Source: an uncultured Desulfobacterales bacterium (GTDB taxonomy: Bacteria > Desulfobacterota > Desulfobacteria > Desulfobacterales > JAFDCJ01). Taken from it: 13,819 nt of DNA. A model generated the notes under the pieces. It ran no database searches and was not told the DNA's origin. It saw only the letters and a program-made list of their open reading frames with translations. Position 1 is the first letter of the stretch, and every line of letters begins with the position of its first letter. Position numbers and translations under genes: made by a program. Positions 13,648 to 13,819 of the stretch are shown in pieces. The stretch is from the NCBI GenBank assembly GCA_945787595.1, contig CALZJV010000095.1:1-13819 (forward strand), given 5' to 3'.

Positions 13648-13689
13648 TCAATATTCGTTATTCTTCGATCTTCATTCTTCAATCTTCAT
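13648..13689. repeat. Six tandem heptamers, consensus TCTTCAT, next to the pyrD stop
   Basis: Units TCAATAT, TCGTTAT, TCTTCGA, TCTTCAT, TCTTCAA and TCTTCAT follow each other at a strict 7-bp step and end 4 bp from the pyrD stop codon. Read on the minus strand the units are AGAATGA/AGATTGA, the same sequence class as the left arm at 8725-8759. Confidence 0.8.
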
Positions 13690-13693
13690 TCTT

Positions 13694-13819
13694 TTACCCG
13701 GTTTCCAGCGTTCCAATGATATCCGATAGGCTAGCGATGTTCCTTTCAGCCAAAAACCTTTCGATCCCGTCAATGACATCCGTGGTGACGCTGGGGTTGA
13801 TAAAATTTGCAGTCCCAAT
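13694..13819 (-). CDS. pyrD: Dihydroorotate dehydrogenase, C-terminal 41 residues (truncated by window edge)
   Basis: Reading the minus strand from the right edge gives IGTANFINPSVTTDVIDGIE and then RFLAERNIASLSDIIGTLETG before a TAA at 13694-13696. The GTANFxNP segment near the flavin phosphate site, followed by a GIExFL helix and an xxSLxDIIGTL ending, is the typical C-terminus of class 1 dihydroorotate dehydrogenase (probably the NAD-linked 1B form, whose catalytic subunit is PyrD). This enzyme oxidises dihydroorotate to orotate in pyrimidine synthesis. Only the last 41 codons are visible, so the subclass is inferred. It converges on leuA across a 208-bp spacer filled with heptamer arrays. 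Confidence 0.85.
   Translation of the reverse strand: MGTANFINPSVTTDVIDGIERFLAERNIASLSDIIGTLETG

Overview
The window reads as a chromosomal segment of a deltaproteobacterium (Desulfobacterota, most likely a Desulfobacterales-type sulfate reducer). This is inferred from the protein style (TopA with four C-terminal Cys4 fingers, the ~350-residue IlvC, a Geobacter-like citramalate synthase) and from a house-keeping/biosynthetic gene order with repeat-rich spacers. No tRNA, rRNA, transposase, phage or CRISPR signal was found.

Layout. 1-807: 3' part of secD. 808-1109: spacer holding an inverted-repeat element. 1110-2156: secF, followed by a strong terminator (2206-2241). 2319-3440: dprA. 3441-3779: gene-free spacer with hairpins and an octamer-based inverted repeat. 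3795-6071: topA, better started at a GTG than at the upstream ATG. 6068-6303: a regulatory leader. 6304-13485: branched-chain amino acid cluster ilvB, ilvN, ilvC, cimA, leuA, all on +. 13486-13693: convergent spacer packed with heptamer repeats. 13694-13819: C-terminus of pyrD on the minus strand, which enters from the right edge.

How the genes work together. IlvBN condenses pyruvate (or pyruvate plus 2-oxobutyrate), IlvC reduces and isomerises the product, CimA makes citramalate from pyruvate and acetyl-CoA as the threonine-independent source of 2-oxobutyrate for isoleucine, and LeuA commits 2-oxoisovalerate to leucine. ilvD, leuB and leuCD are not in the window. SecD/SecF are unrelated secretion-motor subunits; DprA and TopA are DNA-handling proteins.

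Main discoveries. (1) Directly upstream of ilvB is a complete, classical transcription attenuator. It has a 29-codon leader peptide with 15 Ile/Leu/Val residues, an 11-bp antiterminator pairing that starts at the leader stop codon, and a perfect 13-bp terminator with a 9-T tract ending 12 bp before the ilvB start. (2) The spacers between genes that should be co-transcribed (secD-secF, ilvB-ilvN, ilvN-ilvC, cimA-leuA) and the leuA-pyrD spacer hold a modular repeat family. Most copies have strict 7-bp-period arrays with partly complementary arms around hairpin-forming cores, and some cores and array edges are recognisably shared between copies. (3) SecF appears to carry an insertion of about 45 residues with two extra hydrophobic segments.
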